Program-made: the position numbers and the translations under genes | DNA from: Cyclobacteriaceae bacterium | Lineage (GTDB): Bacteria; Bacteroidota; Bacteroidia; Cytophagales; Cyclobacteriaceae | Reading direction: 5' to 3' | DNA length: 64,000 nt | NCBI GenBank assembly: GCA_016787725.1 | Contig: JAEUTZ010000026.1 | Coordinates: 31,037-95,036 of the forward strand | Shown: positions 34,111 to 43,681 of the stretch, in pieces | Layout: the number at the start of each line of letters is the position of its first letter | How positions within the stretch are numbered: position 1 is the first letter of the stretch | The notes under the pieces: generated by a model | What the model was told of the DNA's origin: nothing | The model's input: the letters and a program-made list of their open reading frames with translations, nothing else | Database searches by the model: none

Positions 34111-35256
34111 ATGAAATTCGGAACCAAAGCAGTGCATGCCGGAGTAGAACCTGATCCTTCCACCGGGGCAATCATGACGCCCATCTATCAAACATCCACG
34201 TATGTTCAGGAGTCACCAGGCAAACACAAAGGTTATGCCTATGCACGTGGGGCCAATCCAACCCGCAACGCTCTTCAAAAAAGTATTGCTGCCCTAGAAA
34301 ATGGAAAGCATGGTCTCTGTTTTTCTTCGGGCATGGGGGCCACAGATGCGGTTATTAAACTATTAAGTCCCGGAGACGAGGTGATTACCAGCAATGACCT
34401 TTATGGAGGCTCGTATCGCATGTTTAAACGGGTGTATGAAAAGTTCGGCATTATCTTTCACTTCCTTGATTTGACAGATGCTAATAATCTTATTCCTTAC
34501 CTGAATAAGAATACCAAACTGTTATGGTTGGAGACTCCTTCGAACCCATTGATGAGAATTATCGATATTGAAGCCTGTGCAACCATCGCAAAAAAGAACA
34601 ATGTACGGGTGGCGGTAGATAATACATTTGCTTCCCCCTACCTACAAAATCCCCTCGCGCTTGGTGCCGATATTGTCATGCATTCGGTTACCAAATATCT
34701 GAGCGGACACAGCGATGTGATTATGGGGGCGCTGGTTGTGGATGATGATCAATTACTTCATGACCTGGCATTTATTGCAAACTCCTGTGGAGCTGTGCCG
34801 GGCCCGCAAGATTCCTTCTTGGTATTGCGTGGTATTAAGACATTACACCTGAGAATGGAACGTCATTGTCAGAACGGTAAAAAGATCGCTGAATTTCTAA
34901 AGTCTCATCCAAAAGTTGGGCAGGTGTATTGGCCGGGATTTCTTGATCACCCAAATTATTCCATTGCCCGAAAACAAATGCGGGATTTTGGGGGTATGCT
35001 TTCGTTTACTTTGAAAAATGATAGCCCTGCTAAAGCGACTCAATTAATGGAATCAGTACACTTGTTTTCATTGGCAGAATCGTTGGGCGGTGTTGAATCT
35101 CTCATCAATCATCCTGCCTCCATGACGCACGCCAGCATTCCAAAAGAGGAACGCATCAAAAATGGATTGAGTGACTCCCTGATTCGATTGAGCATAGGGA
35201 TTGAAGATGGAGAAGATCTGATAGATGATCTTACCAATGCACTAAACAAAGTTTAA
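34111..35256 (+). CDS. Cystathionine gamma-synthase or gamma-lyase family PLP enzyme
   Basis: A 381-residue PLP enzyme of the Cys/Met metabolism family. I use the ATG at 34111 (MKFGTKAVHAGVEPDPSTGA); the upstream ATG at 34030 would overlap the E2 gene by 32 bases and add residues unlike the family. The PLP lysine is Lys195 in SVTKYLSGHSDV. Other landmarks are TSTYVQESPG with YARGANPTRNAL, and GGVESLINHPASMTHAS near the C terminus. Cystathionine gamma-lyase (cysteine formation) and gamma-synthase (methionine route) cannot be separated confidently; the segment ESLGGVESLINHPASMTHAS is shared. It follows the E2 gene by about 50 bases. Confidence 0.9.
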   Translation: MKFGTKAVHAGVEPDPSTGAIMTPIYQTSTYVQESPGKHKGYAYARGANPTRNALQKSIAALENGKHGLCFSSGMGATDAVIKLLSPGDEVITSNDLYGGSYRMFKRVYEKFGIIFHFLDLTDANNLIPYLNKNTKLLWLETPSNPLMRIIDIEACATIAKKNNVRVAVDNTFASPYLQNPLALGADIVMHSVTKYLSGHSDVIMGALVVDDDQLLHDLAFIANSCGAVPGPQDSFLVLRGIKTLHLRMERHCQNGKKIAEFLKSHPKVGQVYWPGFLDHPNYSIARKQMRDFGGMLSFTLKNDSPAKATQLMESVHLFSLAESLGGVESLINHPASMTHASIPKEERIKNGLSDSLIRLSIGIEDGEDLIDDLTNALNKV

Positions 35257-35294
35257 ATTCAGAAGATATTTCTGGCCTCCTTGCTCAAACTCCT

Positions 35295-35606
35295 CTATTT
35301 GGGTTGAATCTCGTTGTTTTTTGCGCGGTAAATATGACGATTTGCCCGATCCTGTTTGCGTTCAAGTCTTCTACGCTCAGCACGGGTCACATCGCCATCT
35401 GCTTTGGTTCTACGTTCCGCCCGATGGATATGCCGTTGCTCTTTCCTAAGCATTTTCGACTCCCTTCTGGTCAGCACACCAGAAGTTCTTCCCTCCTGAA
35501 TACGAGTGTTTTGATTTGCCTGACGAACATCAGCACGAGGAGTTTCCTGGGCATGTATCGCTCCAATTCCAAAAAAGAAAAAAATCACAATAAGTAAGGT
35601 TTTCAT
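35295..35606 (-). CDS. Arg-rich small secreted protein, unknown function
   Basis: A 103-residue protein from the ATG at 35606 (MKTLLIVIFFFFGIGAIHAQ, a clear signal peptide). A longer frame reading upstream to 35723 would extend into the histidine kinase gene and is rejected. The mature part of about 80 residues is extremely basic and helical, with repeated RR/RK pairs in a heptad-like rhythm (RRESKMLRKEQRHIHRAERR, then ADGDVTRAERRRLERK). The two halves look like an internal duplication. I recall proteins of this type in other Bacteroidota but no function. It lies downstream of the histidine kinase on the same strand. Confidence 0.72.
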   Translation of the reverse strand: MKTLLIVIFFFFGIGAIHAQETPRADVRQANQNTRIQEGRTSGVLTRRESKMLRKEQRHIHRAERRTKADGDVTRAERRRLERKQDRANRHIYRAKNNEIQPK

Positions 35607-35667
35607 AGAATACTTTTTGGACCCTTTGATGGTGGTATCCCCAAAAGGTTTAACATCAATAAAAAAA

Positions 35668-37743
35668 TTATTCTTTAGCCGCGGGTATCGTAACGATGAA
35701 TTCGGAACCTCGGCCCTGCTCACTGATCAGGTTTATTTCGCCCCGGAGCCGGTCAACCAGGGTTTTAACAATTGCCAATCCCAGCCCGTTGGAGCTTTCG
35801 CCTCCCGTGGGTCGGGCAGAAAGCTTTTTAAATTTCTTGTATACAAATGCCTTGTCCTGAATCGAAAATCCGGGTCCCTCGTCTTTAACCGATATCCGTA
35901 GTCGGTTAGCCTCAAGCTTACCTGAAACCAGTACCTCCCGGTTTTTGGGAGAAAATTTGATTGCATTGGAAATGAGATTATCCAGGATTCGGTTTAAATA
36001 CTCAGGGTCTGAATTGAAGTTTCCGGATAGAGAATTCTCAATGCTTAGCTGTATGGATTTTGCCTGGGCCGCCAGTTGAAATGTATTTACTCGTTCCTCC
36101 AGCCAGCGCTTTACATCAAATTCGACTATGCTAGGTGCATGCCCATTTTCTTCAAAAGAATTAACATCCAGTAAGTCAATGATCATGTTTGAACCCGACC
36201 GGGTAGCATTCTTTATTAAATGCAAATACTCCTGTTGCTTATCCGGCAATCCACCTTCCAATTCCATGATGTTGGCTAACCCTGTTATCCGGTTCAGGGG
36301 AGATTTCAAGTCATGGGCCACAATATTCATTAGTGAATTCTTTTCATAATTCAATTCACTTAACTGTTGATTCTGTCGGATCAGATCCTCATTTACGTTG
36401 GAAATTTCTTCCTGCTGCTTCAGTATACGCTCATTTTGCTCTTGAAGCTTTCTGTTAACGAATCTGCGCTTCCTGTTGAAAGACCATAAAATGACAGAAA
36501 CCATGGAAATTGAAATGACAAGGATAATCAATAACCGATTTTGAAATCGTTGAGCAGAAAGTTGAGATTCACTATTCGCTTGAGAAGCTTTTAACAACTC
36601 ATTTTCGCGCTCCTTCTTACTAATTTGTAACTGAAATTCGAGGCGTTCGATTTGCCGCTGCAGGTCTACGTTTATGATTCTCTCACGCAACACTTCTTGA
36701 CGCGTCAATAATCCTTCTTCCATGCGTTTATCCCCCAATAAACGGTAACATCCGGCAGCAAGGCGCGTTGCTTCGATCTCATAGTTAAGATTACCCGATT
36801 GCGCGGAGCGACTGATGACATCATTAAAAATGGGGATCGCTTCCCGGCATTTATTTTTCCATATCAGGTACTTCGCTTTTACCAGCGAAGCTCGGATAGT
36901 GAGCCTTAAATTCGTAATCTCAGCAACAATAGTTAGTACGTTGGACGCATGCTGAAATGCCTTCTCGTATTCCCCCTCAACCAATAGGATCTCAGCAACT
37001 GCCTGCTCCACTTCGGCCAAGGTAACCCGATCATTGATCAACTCGGCAACCGAATCTGCTATTGCCAGATTTTGCAATGCTTTTTCCGTCTCACCAATGG
37101 ATTCATAAATCAACCCCAGTTCAACCAAGGAAGAAACAATTGCCCGCTTATCGTTTAGTTCTGTTCGCAGCTGCAAGGCTTTGGTTGACATTTGTATAGC
37201 TTGCTGATAATCTTGTTGAGTTTTGTAAATATTTGCCAGACTTCGATATACATAAGCGAGACCAGATTTATCCTCCAAGTCCTCAAATATTTCTTTCGCG
37301 TGAAAGAGATTTGTAGAGGCACGCTCCAGATCACCACCATCGAAGAACATTCTGCCCAAATTATTGTATCCAAATCCCAGTTGAACTGAATCCTGCTGCT
37401 GTTGCGCTACCTGAATAGCCCATTCATGATATTCCGCAGAACGATTGTAATCTCCTTTATTGGCGAAAGCTAATCCAATAAAGCTCAAAGGCTTGGAAAG
37501 ATTCTTCGACAAAGCCAGCGTCTTACCCAGTTCAAAAGCCTGCGTGCAATAAAAGATGGTGCTGTCAGGAAAAGAGTAGCGGTACTCAAAGCCAACCGCG
37601 TTTAATACGTCAAATTGATCCTCCGTTGAGAGGTTTTTACGCACAGCGTGCAGGCTGTCGATGATGCTTAGATTTTGAGCGCCAGCCTTTCCACACACCA
37701 GAAGGTATAAGAACAAGACCCATAAGAATAAAAGGTTGCGCAT
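35668..37743 (-). CDS. TPR-containing sensor histidine kinase
   Basis: A 691-residue membrane sensor kinase. A signal/anchor segment starts the protein (LFLWVLFLYLLVCGKAGAQ). Tetratricopeptide repeats follow from about 30 to 330, then a long coiled coil, a membrane segment near 405-425 (LLIILVISISMVSVILWSF) and the HisKA domain with phosphoacceptor His477 in IVAHDLKSPLNRI. The ATPase domain shows the N box NLISNAIKFSPKN, the G1 box DEGPGFS and the G2 box NGLGLAIVKTL. TPRs sit in the periplasm, so a protein or peptide signal is likely. No response regulator gene is adjacent, so the partner is elsewhere. Confidence 0.95.
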   Translation of the reverse strand: MRNLLFLWVLFLYLLVCGKAGAQNLSIIDSLHAVRKNLSTEDQFDVLNAVGFEYRYSFPDSTIFYCTQAFELGKTLALSKNLSKPLSFIGLAFANKGDYNRSAEYHEWAIQVAQQQQDSVQLGFGYNNLGRMFFDGGDLERASTNLFHAKEIFEDLEDKSGLAYVYRSLANIYKTQQDYQQAIQMSTKALQLRTELNDKRAIVSSLVELGLIYESIGETEKALQNLAIADSVAELINDRVTLAEVEQAVAEILLVEGEYEKAFQHASNVLTIVAEITNLRLTIRASLVKAKYLIWKNKCREAIPIFNDVISRSAQSGNLNYEIEATRLAAGCYRLLGDKRMEEGLLTRQEVLRERIINVDLQRQIERLEFQLQISKKERENELLKASQANSESQLSAQRFQNRLLIILVISISMVSVILWSFNRKRRFVNRKLQEQNERILKQQEEISNVNEDLIRQNQQLSELNYEKNSLMNIVAHDLKSPLNRITGLANIMELEGGLPDKQQEYLHLIKNATRSGSNMIIDLLDVNSFEENGHAPSIVEFDVKRWLEERVNTFQLAAQAKSIQLSIENSLSGNFNSDPEYLNRILDNLISNAIKFSPKNREVLVSGKLEANRLRISVKDEGPGFSIQDKAFVYKKFKKLSARPTGGESSNGLGLAIVKTLVDRLRGEINLISEQGRGSEFIVTIPAAKE

Positions 37744-37918
37744 GACCCTCCGTAGTAAGTACTTTTCTAATTAAGCCTTAAAGTTAACCAGAATCAAGAC
37801 CCCAGCAGGGTACATGTAAGATGTTAGACGAAAGTTCTAAAATAGAGTTTAAAAGGAACGTGAATAAAAAAATCGCACGGTAGCAGGACTTCATTCCATG
37901 GAAAAATCCGGTGTTTCA

Positions 37919-39142
37919 TTAATCTTTTTCAACAAAATTTAAATCCCGGCCAAAAGTTTCATCAATTAGGCGTAAGGCACCGAACGCAATAATAATTGTA
38001 AAAATGCCAACTATCAGCGCTCCTTCCAGAATCCCCAAGGATTCACGGGCGTACCTGAACATAATGGTGAGTGGAATAACGGTGCCTCGGATAAAGTTGG
38101 GGACTGTAGTCGCTACGGTGGAACGAAGATTCGTACCGAATTGTTCGGCCGCAATGGTTACAAAGAGCGCCCAATAGCCCACTCCAAATCCAAGCAAAAA
38201 ACAACTGACATAAAACCCAACTGCACTTTGAAATGGCCAGTAGAGAAATATCAAAATGAAGAAGAGGGTTAAAAAGATAAATCCAAACACGGTCTTTCTG
38301 CGTGAGCGGATGATTTGGCTGGTGATGCCACTGGTCATGTCGCCACCCGCCAACCCGATGTAACTAAACATGACCGCATCCCCGGCCACCACTCCGGTAA
38401 TGTTCATGGCTTTTGCAAACTCGGGCGAGAAGGTAATGAGGATGCCAATCACATACCAAATGGGTAACCCAATCAGGATGCATCCCAGGAATTTGACTAG
38501 CCTTTCCCGCTGGTTGAATAATTGAAAGAAATTTCCGCGTTGAATAGTTTGTTCTTTAACCTTCAAAAATATTCCGGACTCAAACACACTCACTCGGGCT
38601 ACTAACAAGATCAACCCCAATCCGCCACCAATAAAATAGGCAACCTGCCAGTCAAAAATCTTGGCAATGTAATTAGCCAGCACCGCGCCCATCAATCCCA
38701 CGGTTGCCACCAGCGTGGTACCATAGCCCCGAAGTTTCGTTGGCAGAGATTCTGATACCAGAGTTATGCCCGCCCCTAATTCACCAGCCAACCCAATGCC
38801 TGCGATGAATCGCAAGACCGCATATTGATTAACCGTAGTAACAAATCCATTGGCTATGTTCGCCAACGAGTATAAAAGAATGGAGCCAAAGAGCACAGAT
38901 AACCGCCCGCGTTTATCTCCCATGATGCCCCAAATAATTCCCCCCACCAACAGTCCCGCCATTTGTACCCGAATCAGAAATTCGCCTTGCGACAACATCT
39001 GATCCTCGGTTACACCCATTGATCTCAAACTCGGGATCCGGACAATGCTAAAAAGCAACAGGTCATAGATGTCGACAAAATAACCTAAGGCAGCTACGAT
39101 GACAGGAATACTAAAAAGTTGCTTCAGCTGATGGGAGTTCAT
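37919..39142 (-). CDS. Major facilitator superfamily transporter
   Basis: A 407-residue inner-membrane carrier with 12 hydrophobic segments. The loop between TM2 and TM3 reads GIMGDKRGRLSVL, the classic MFS motif A (GxxxDRxGRR) in slightly changed form. The segment FIAGIGLAGELGAGITLVSE, followed by LPTKLRGYGTTLVA, resembles the metabolite:H+ symporter branch used for sugars or organic acids. It lies 175 bases upstream of the histidine kinase on the same strand, and no terminator was seen in between. Substrate unknown. Confidence 0.9.
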   Translation of the reverse strand: MNSHQLKQLFSIPVIVAALGYFVDIYDLLLFSIVRIPSLRSMGVTEDQMLSQGEFLIRVQMAGLLVGGIIWGIMGDKRGRLSVLFGSILLYSLANIANGFVTTVNQYAVLRFIAGIGLAGELGAGITLVSESLPTKLRGYGTTLVATVGLMGAVLANYIAKIFDWQVAYFIGGGLGLILLVARVSVFESGIFLKVKEQTIQRGNFFQLFNQRERLVKFLGCILIGLPIWYVIGILITFSPEFAKAMNITGVVAGDAVMFSYIGLAGGDMTSGITSQIIRSRRKTVFGFIFLTLFFILIFLYWPFQSAVGFYVSCFLLGFGVGYWALFVTIAAEQFGTNLRSTVATTVPNFIRGTVIPLTIMFRYARESLGILEGALIVGIFTIIIAFGALRLIDETFGRDLNFVEKD

Positions 39143-39293
39143 TTCGCAAAATTTTCATCAAAATAGGTGAGTTTTATCAAAATCCCACCCCTTCCATCAT
39201 TTGGCCTCTTTTAGCCATTGGTAAAAAAACAACCGGTGTAATCAAAATTTCACCTTAAAATCGCCATTGATTTAAAATCTAAATCTGAAATCT

Positions 39294-42200
39294 ATGAAGA
39301 AACTCTTCCTGTTCATTTTGCCTTTATTGCTGGTTGGGGTTGGATCGGTTGCCCAGAAGAAGGGAACGAATCCACCCAAGGCCGCCATTACAACCTATGA
39401 TGATAAACTATATAATGCAATGGAATGGCGCAGCATTGGCCCTTTTCGGGGTGGTCGATCGGCTGCCGTTACCGGAGTGCCTGGCCAACCCAATCTGTTC
39501 TACTTTGGTGCAACCGGGGGTGGTGTTTGGCGTACCACGGATGCCGGCAATAGCTGGCAAAATATATCCGATGGCTTCTTTGGGGGCTCCATCGGGGCAG
39601 TAGCAGTCAGTGAGTGGGATAACAACGTGATCTATGTTGGCGGTGGCGAAAAAACTGTTCGAGGTAATGTCTCCTATGGGTACGGAATGTGGAAGTCTGT
39701 AGATGCCGGAAAGACCTGGTCCCCTAGCGGATTGAAGGAATCGCGACACATTCCCAGAATCCGCATCCATCCGAAAAACCCGGATGTAGTTTACGCAGCT
39801 GTCCTGGGCGACTTATTCAAATCCTCTGATGAGCGGGGTGTCTACAAATCTATCGATGGTGGTAAAACGTGGAAGCGAACCCTGTTTGCCAATGCGGATG
39901 CCGGGGCGATCGATCTCTGTTTCGACCCGAACAATCCAAGAATACTCTATGCATCCACCTGGCGTATCCGCAGAACACCCTATAGTTTAGAAAGTGGCGG
40001 GGACGGCTCTGCGCTTTGGAAAAGTACGGATGGTGGGGAGACCTGGACGAACATCACAACCAATAACGGCCTTCCAAAAGGTACCTGGGGGATTGTCGGC
40101 ATTGCAGTCTCACCGGTAAATTCAAACCGTGTCTATGCTATTATTGAAAATGAAAACGGTGGTGTATACCGCTCGGATGATGCCGGACAAACCTGGCGCA
40201 AAATGAACGATGACCGGAATCTTCGTCAACGTGCCTGGTATTACACACGCATTTATGCTGATACAAAGGATATTGATATGGTGTATGTATTGAACGTATC
40301 CTATCACCGCTCAAAAGATGGCGGTCGCACGTTCCAAACTTATAACGCGCCTCATGGCGACCACCATGACCTGTGGATTGACCCTGAAAACAACCAACGT
40401 ATGATCATTGCCGATGATGGCGGTGCACAGATTAGCTTTGATGCGGGCGAGAATTGGAGCACTTACGAGAATCAGCCCACCGGGCAGTTTTACCGGGTGG
40501 TCACAGACAATGCCTTCCCTTATCGAATCTATGGAGCCCAACAGGATAATTCCACAGTTCGCATCTATCACCGGGTGGATGGAGGCGCCATTACCGAGAG
40601 TGACTGGGAAATTACGGCCGGAAGTGAGAGCGGGCACCTCGCTCCGGATCCTACCGACCCCGAGATCGTATACGGTGGTAATTATGGAGGTTTGTTAGAA
40701 GTAGAAAATCACCGCACACATGAAAGTCGGGCTGTTAATGTTTGGCCTGATAACCCGATGGGCCATGGCGTGGAGGATATGAAATATCGCTTTCAGTGGA
40801 ATTTCCCAATTTTCTTTTCACCGCATGACCCTAAGAAACTTTATACCACCTCCAATCATGTGCATGTTTCAACTAATGGAGGTCAGTCCTGGGAAACAAT
40901 TAGTCCTGATCTTACCCGAAACGACAAGACAAAGTTGGGATCATCAGGAGGTCCTATCACCAAAGACAATACCAGTGTGGAGTACTATTGTACCATTTTT
41001 GCAGCTGGCGAATCGCCTCTCGAAAAGGATTTTATCGTGACTGGATCGGATGATGGACTTATTTATGCCACTATCGATGGAGGTAAAAACTGGCAGAACA
41101 TTTCTCCGAAAGACATGCCAGAATGGACGATGATTAACAGCGTTGAATTTGATCCGCATACCAAAGGTGGCATCTATATAGCTGGAACCCGATACAAGCT
41201 TGGTGACTATCGCCCGTACCTGTATAAATCAAAAGACTACGGAAAAACCTGGACGAAAATTACCGATGGCATTGATGCTGGTCATTTTAGCCGGGTACTG
41301 CGGGCCGATCCTAAACGAAAAGGTCTGCTATATGCCGGAACTGAAACCGGAATGTATGTTTCCTTTGATGACGGTGCCAGTTGGAAACCATTTCAATTGA
41401 ATTTACCGATCGTACCAATCACCGATCTTACCATTAAAAACGACAACCTGATTGTCGCCACGCAAGGTCGTGGATTCTGGCTAATTGATGATCTTACACC
41501 GTTGCATCAACTCAATGATCAGATTTCAGCAAGTGATTCTTATCTGTATAAACCAATGCCCAGTTACCGGATGGGACCTGCTTTCAGTTTTGGACGCACT
41601 TCCCGCACAGCCGGACAAAATCATCCGGGGGGTGTTATGGTTCATTTTTATGTAAAAGATACTACAAAAGCCCAAGTAACTCTCGAATTTGTTCAAACCA
41701 ATGGCACGTTGATCAAGAAATTTTCTACCAAACCGGACTTGAAAGCCAAAGAAGAAAAACTTAGCCTGAAGCAACCAGGTATGAATAAGTTCAATTGGAA
41801 CATGCGCTATCCGGATGCGGATCGTTTTGATGGAATGATCTTGTGGGCTGCTTCCCTTAATGGTCCTCGCGCATTGCCAGGAACTTACAAAGTCAAACTT
41901 ACCGTCAACGGTAAGTCCATGGAATCAGATTTCGAAATTCTAAAAGATCCACGAGGATCCGCTTCGGATGCAGATATGAAAGCGCAATTCGATTTCCTGC
42001 AAGAAGTGATTGCTAAAGTGAGTGAAACCCATACAGCGATTAAGAAAATCCGCACGGTCCGTGAGCAAATTAACCGGGCAATTGACCCAATCAACGATCA
42101 AAAAGAAGTTATGAAGGAAGTTCTTGACAAAGCGAAAACCATTCAGGATAACATGAAGAAGATTGAGGAATCGCTCTATCAAACTAAAAACCGAAGTGGC

Positions 42201-42434
42201 CAGGATCCGTTGAATTTTCCGATCCGGTTAAACAATAAACTGGCGCACCTCAATTCACTGGCCGGTTCTGGAAATTTCCGGCCTACTGATCAAATGGTAG
42301 CGTTTAAGAAGGAAATATCCTCAGAGATTGATATACACCTGACTGCCCTGGATAAAATCCTGAAGGAGGAGGTTCCAGCATTCAATTCATTGGTAAAACA
42401 AAAGAATATAGATGCAGTGATCTTGAAAGACTAA
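39294..42434 (+). CDS. Large secreted BNR/sortilin-like propeller protein
   Basis: A 1,046-residue exported protein. A signal peptide ends near GVGSVAQ (about residue 20). From residue 45 it shows repeated BNR-type Asp boxes, such as GVWRTTDAGNSWQNIS, GMWKSVDAGKTWSPSG and GVYRSDDAGQTWRKMN, which build two propellers resembling sortilin VPS10 and glycosyl hydrolase 74 folds. The last 250 residues form a beta-sandwich and a coiled coil with many Lys and Glu. No T9SS sorting domain is present at the C terminus (ends DAVILKD). It occurs widely in Bacteroidota and is often named 'glycosyl hydrolase' without proof. Function unproven. Confidence 0.88.
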   Translation: MKKLFLFILPLLLVGVGSVAQKKGTNPPKAAITTYDDKLYNAMEWRSIGPFRGGRSAAVTGVPGQPNLFYFGATGGGVWRTTDAGNSWQNISDGFFGGSIGAVAVSEWDNNVIYVGGGEKTVRGNVSYGYGMWKSVDAGKTWSPSGLKESRHIPRIRIHPKNPDVVYAAVLGDLFKSSDERGVYKSIDGGKTWKRTLFANADAGAIDLCFDPNNPRILYASTWRIRRTPYSLESGGDGSALWKSTDGGETWTNITTNNGLPKGTWGIVGIAVSPVNSNRVYAIIENENGGVYRSDDAGQTWRKMNDDRNLRQRAWYYTRIYADTKDIDMVYVLNVSYHRSKDGGRTFQTYNAPHGDHHDLWIDPENNQRMIIADDGGAQISFDAGENWSTYENQPTGQFYRVVTDNAFPYRIYGAQQDNSTVRIYHRVDGGAITESDWEITAGSESGHLAPDPTDPEIVYGGNYGGLLEVENHRTHESRAVNVWPDNPMGHGVEDMKYRFQWNFPIFFSPHDPKKLYTTSNHVHVSTNGGQSWETISPDLTRNDKTKLGSSGGPITKDNTSVEYYCTIFAAGESPLEKDFIVTGSDDGLIYATIDGGKNWQNISPKDMPEWTMINSVEFDPHTKGGIYIAGTRYKLGDYRPYLYKSKDYGKTWTKITDGIDAGHFSRVLRADPKRKGLLYAGTETGMYVSFDDGASWKPFQLNLPIVPITDLTIKNDNLIVATQGRGFWLIDDLTPLHQLNDQISASDSYLYKPMPSYRMGPAFSFGRTSRTAGQNHPGGVMVHFYVKDTTKAQVTLEFVQTNGTLIKKFSTKPDLKAKEEKLSLKQPGMNKFNWNMRYPDADRFDGMILWAASLNGPRALPGTYKVKLTVNGKSMESDFEILKDPRGSASDADMKAQFDFLQEVIAKVSETHTAIKKIRTVREQINRAIDPINDQKEVMKEVLDKAKTIQDNMKKIEESLYQTKNRSGQDPLNFPIRLNNKLAHLNSLAGSGNFRPTDQMVAFKKEISSEIDIHLTALDKILKEEVPAFNSLVKQKNIDAVILKD

Positions 42435-42449
42435 ACCTCAACTCGATAC

Positions 42450-42484
42450 AAAAGAAAAAGGCCCGGTTCGGGCCTTTTTCTTTT
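42450..42484. terminator. Terminator between the BNR protein and the PLDc_N-like gene
   Basis: A 16-bp perfect stem (AAAAGAAAAAGGCCCG with CGGGCCTTTTTCTTTT) on a 3-base loop. T-rich arms on both strands let it end both convergent transcripts. Confidence 0.92.
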
Positions 42485-42660
42485 CAGAGATTAATAATTC
42501 TTCGACTGATTGCATACCATGCAATAGGTCCTACCAGGGGTAGAAAAATGATCGCCACGGTCCACAACAATCTCTTTTCCAGACTCGGCTCACGCCTCCA
42601 CACATCCAGAATTGCCAATGCATCAACAATGACAAGCAGTATTGTCCACAGCCGTAACAT
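42484..42660 (-). CDS. 58-residue membrane protein, PLDc_N-like
   Basis: A short gene starting 2 bases after the stop of the OmpA lipoprotein gene, read on the same strand. The first 20 residues are hydrophobic (LWTILLVIVDALAILDVW), then a charged turn WRREPSLEKRLLW, then a second hydrophobic segment with VAIIFLPLVGPIAWY and a basic tail SRRIINL. This layout, with D at the end of the first helix, K-R before the second, P and G-P in the second helix and a Y-x-x-S-R-R ending, is that of the PLD nuclease N-terminal (PLDc_N) small membrane proteins, which have two transmembrane segments. No biochemical function is known for the isolated domain. Confidence 0.72.
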   Translation of the reverse strand: MLRLWTILLVIVDALAILDVWRREPSLEKRLLWTVAIIFLPLVGPIAWYAISRRIINL

Positions 42661-42662
42661 CA

Positions 42663-43613
42663 CTAGTTTGATTCGAGTATTTTAAATAATTCATCCAGAT
42701 TAGGGGTGATGATGATCTCCGTTCTTCGGTTCTTCTGTTTGTTCTGAGCGTTGTCATTAGGAGCCAGGGGAGAAAACTCACCCTTTCCGGCTGCTGTAAT
42801 TTGCTTTGCCGAAACTCCGGCACCCGTAAGTATTTTGGTGATGGAGGTTGCACGCATCACACTTAAATCCCAATTGTCTTGCATGTAAGCCGATTTCTTT
42901 GAAATCGGAACATTATCTGTATGTCCCTCAATCATGATCTGAATATCGCGTTGATCTTTGATCGCTCGTGCCAACTGTTGCAAGGCCATCACCCCTTTGC
43001 TGTCCACCTCAATACTTCCCGATCCAAAGAGCAGCTGCTCGGCCAAGGAAACATACACTTTTCCATTCTTCACCTTCACCGTCAGATCATTCTCTTTGAA
43101 ATTTAACAACGCATTCGTAATCCGGTCTTTTAAATCCTTTACAGCTTTATCCTTATTTGAAAGAACCTGTTCCAACTCCTTTACTTTCCTCTCACGCTCA
43201 GCCAAACTTGTGCTTAAAGAATCATTCATTTTACGCGTATTTTCCAAATTTTGCTGAATGGCCAACAGTTGATCGCGCTGCTCGGCCATGTCTCTGTTTA
43301 GCTTACCACTGCTGTTCATCAGGTTTTTATAATATAAATTCAATTGATCATACTCTTTATTAAGATCATCCAGTTTTTGGCTGGTTGCCCGATATGATTG
43401 ATTCAAGTCTGCAGTATCCTGCTTCAATTTTGTGAGTGTGGAGTCCAATGCCCTCAGCGAGGCGTTGGCTCTTTCCAATTGACTGGTGCGGTCTGCCAGT
43501 TCACCCTCTGCCTTTATCTTCTGAGCGAGCACATCATCATATTTTTTCTTGGTCACTATACAAGAAGAAAAAATCAGTAAGGGGATAAAAAGTATGATTT
43601 TAAATGATCTCAT
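42663..43613 (-). CDS. OmpA family lipoprotein
   Basis: A 316-residue envelope lipoprotein. The signal sequence ends LIFSSC with Cys18 lipidated. Residues 25 to about 175 form a long coiled coil (many Leu and Gln/Asp/Arg), and the OmpA-type peptidoglycan-binding domain follows: LLFGSGSIEVDSKG, then MIEGHTDNVPISKK, and AAGKGEFSPLAPND with the closing NRRTEIIITPN. Asp and Arg for diaminopimelate binding are present. It likely tethers the outer membrane to the cell wall. It is the first gene of a probable two-gene unit with the small membrane protein that follows. Confidence 0.92.
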   Translation of the reverse strand: MRSFKIILFIPLLIFSSCIVTKKKYDDVLAQKIKAEGELADRTSQLERANASLRALDSTLTKLKQDTADLNQSYRATSQKLDDLNKEYDQLNLYYKNLMNSSGKLNRDMAEQRDQLLAIQQNLENTRKMNDSLSTSLAERERKVKELEQVLSNKDKAVKDLKDRITNALLNFKENDLTVKVKNGKVYVSLAEQLLFGSGSIEVDSKGVMALQQLARAIKDQRDIQIMIEGHTDNVPISKKSAYMQDNWDLSVMRATSITKILTGAGVSAKQITAAGKGEFSPLAPNDNAQNKQKNRRTEIIITPNLDELFKILESN

Positions 43614-43681
43614 AGTTTAAAAAATTGTGGAAGCAAATATCTGAAATAAAAATCAATTACTTTGGGATAAACAAGTGGGTT

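Noticed and set aside
35607-35723. N-terminal extension of the Arg-rich secreted protein
   Set aside because: It would run into the histidine kinase coding region and remove the signal peptide from the N terminus.
43625-43681. TTG start of the SDR gene adding 19 residues
   Set aside because: A TTG start is rare here, and the extra residues do not resemble the family; the ATG at 43682 is preferred.
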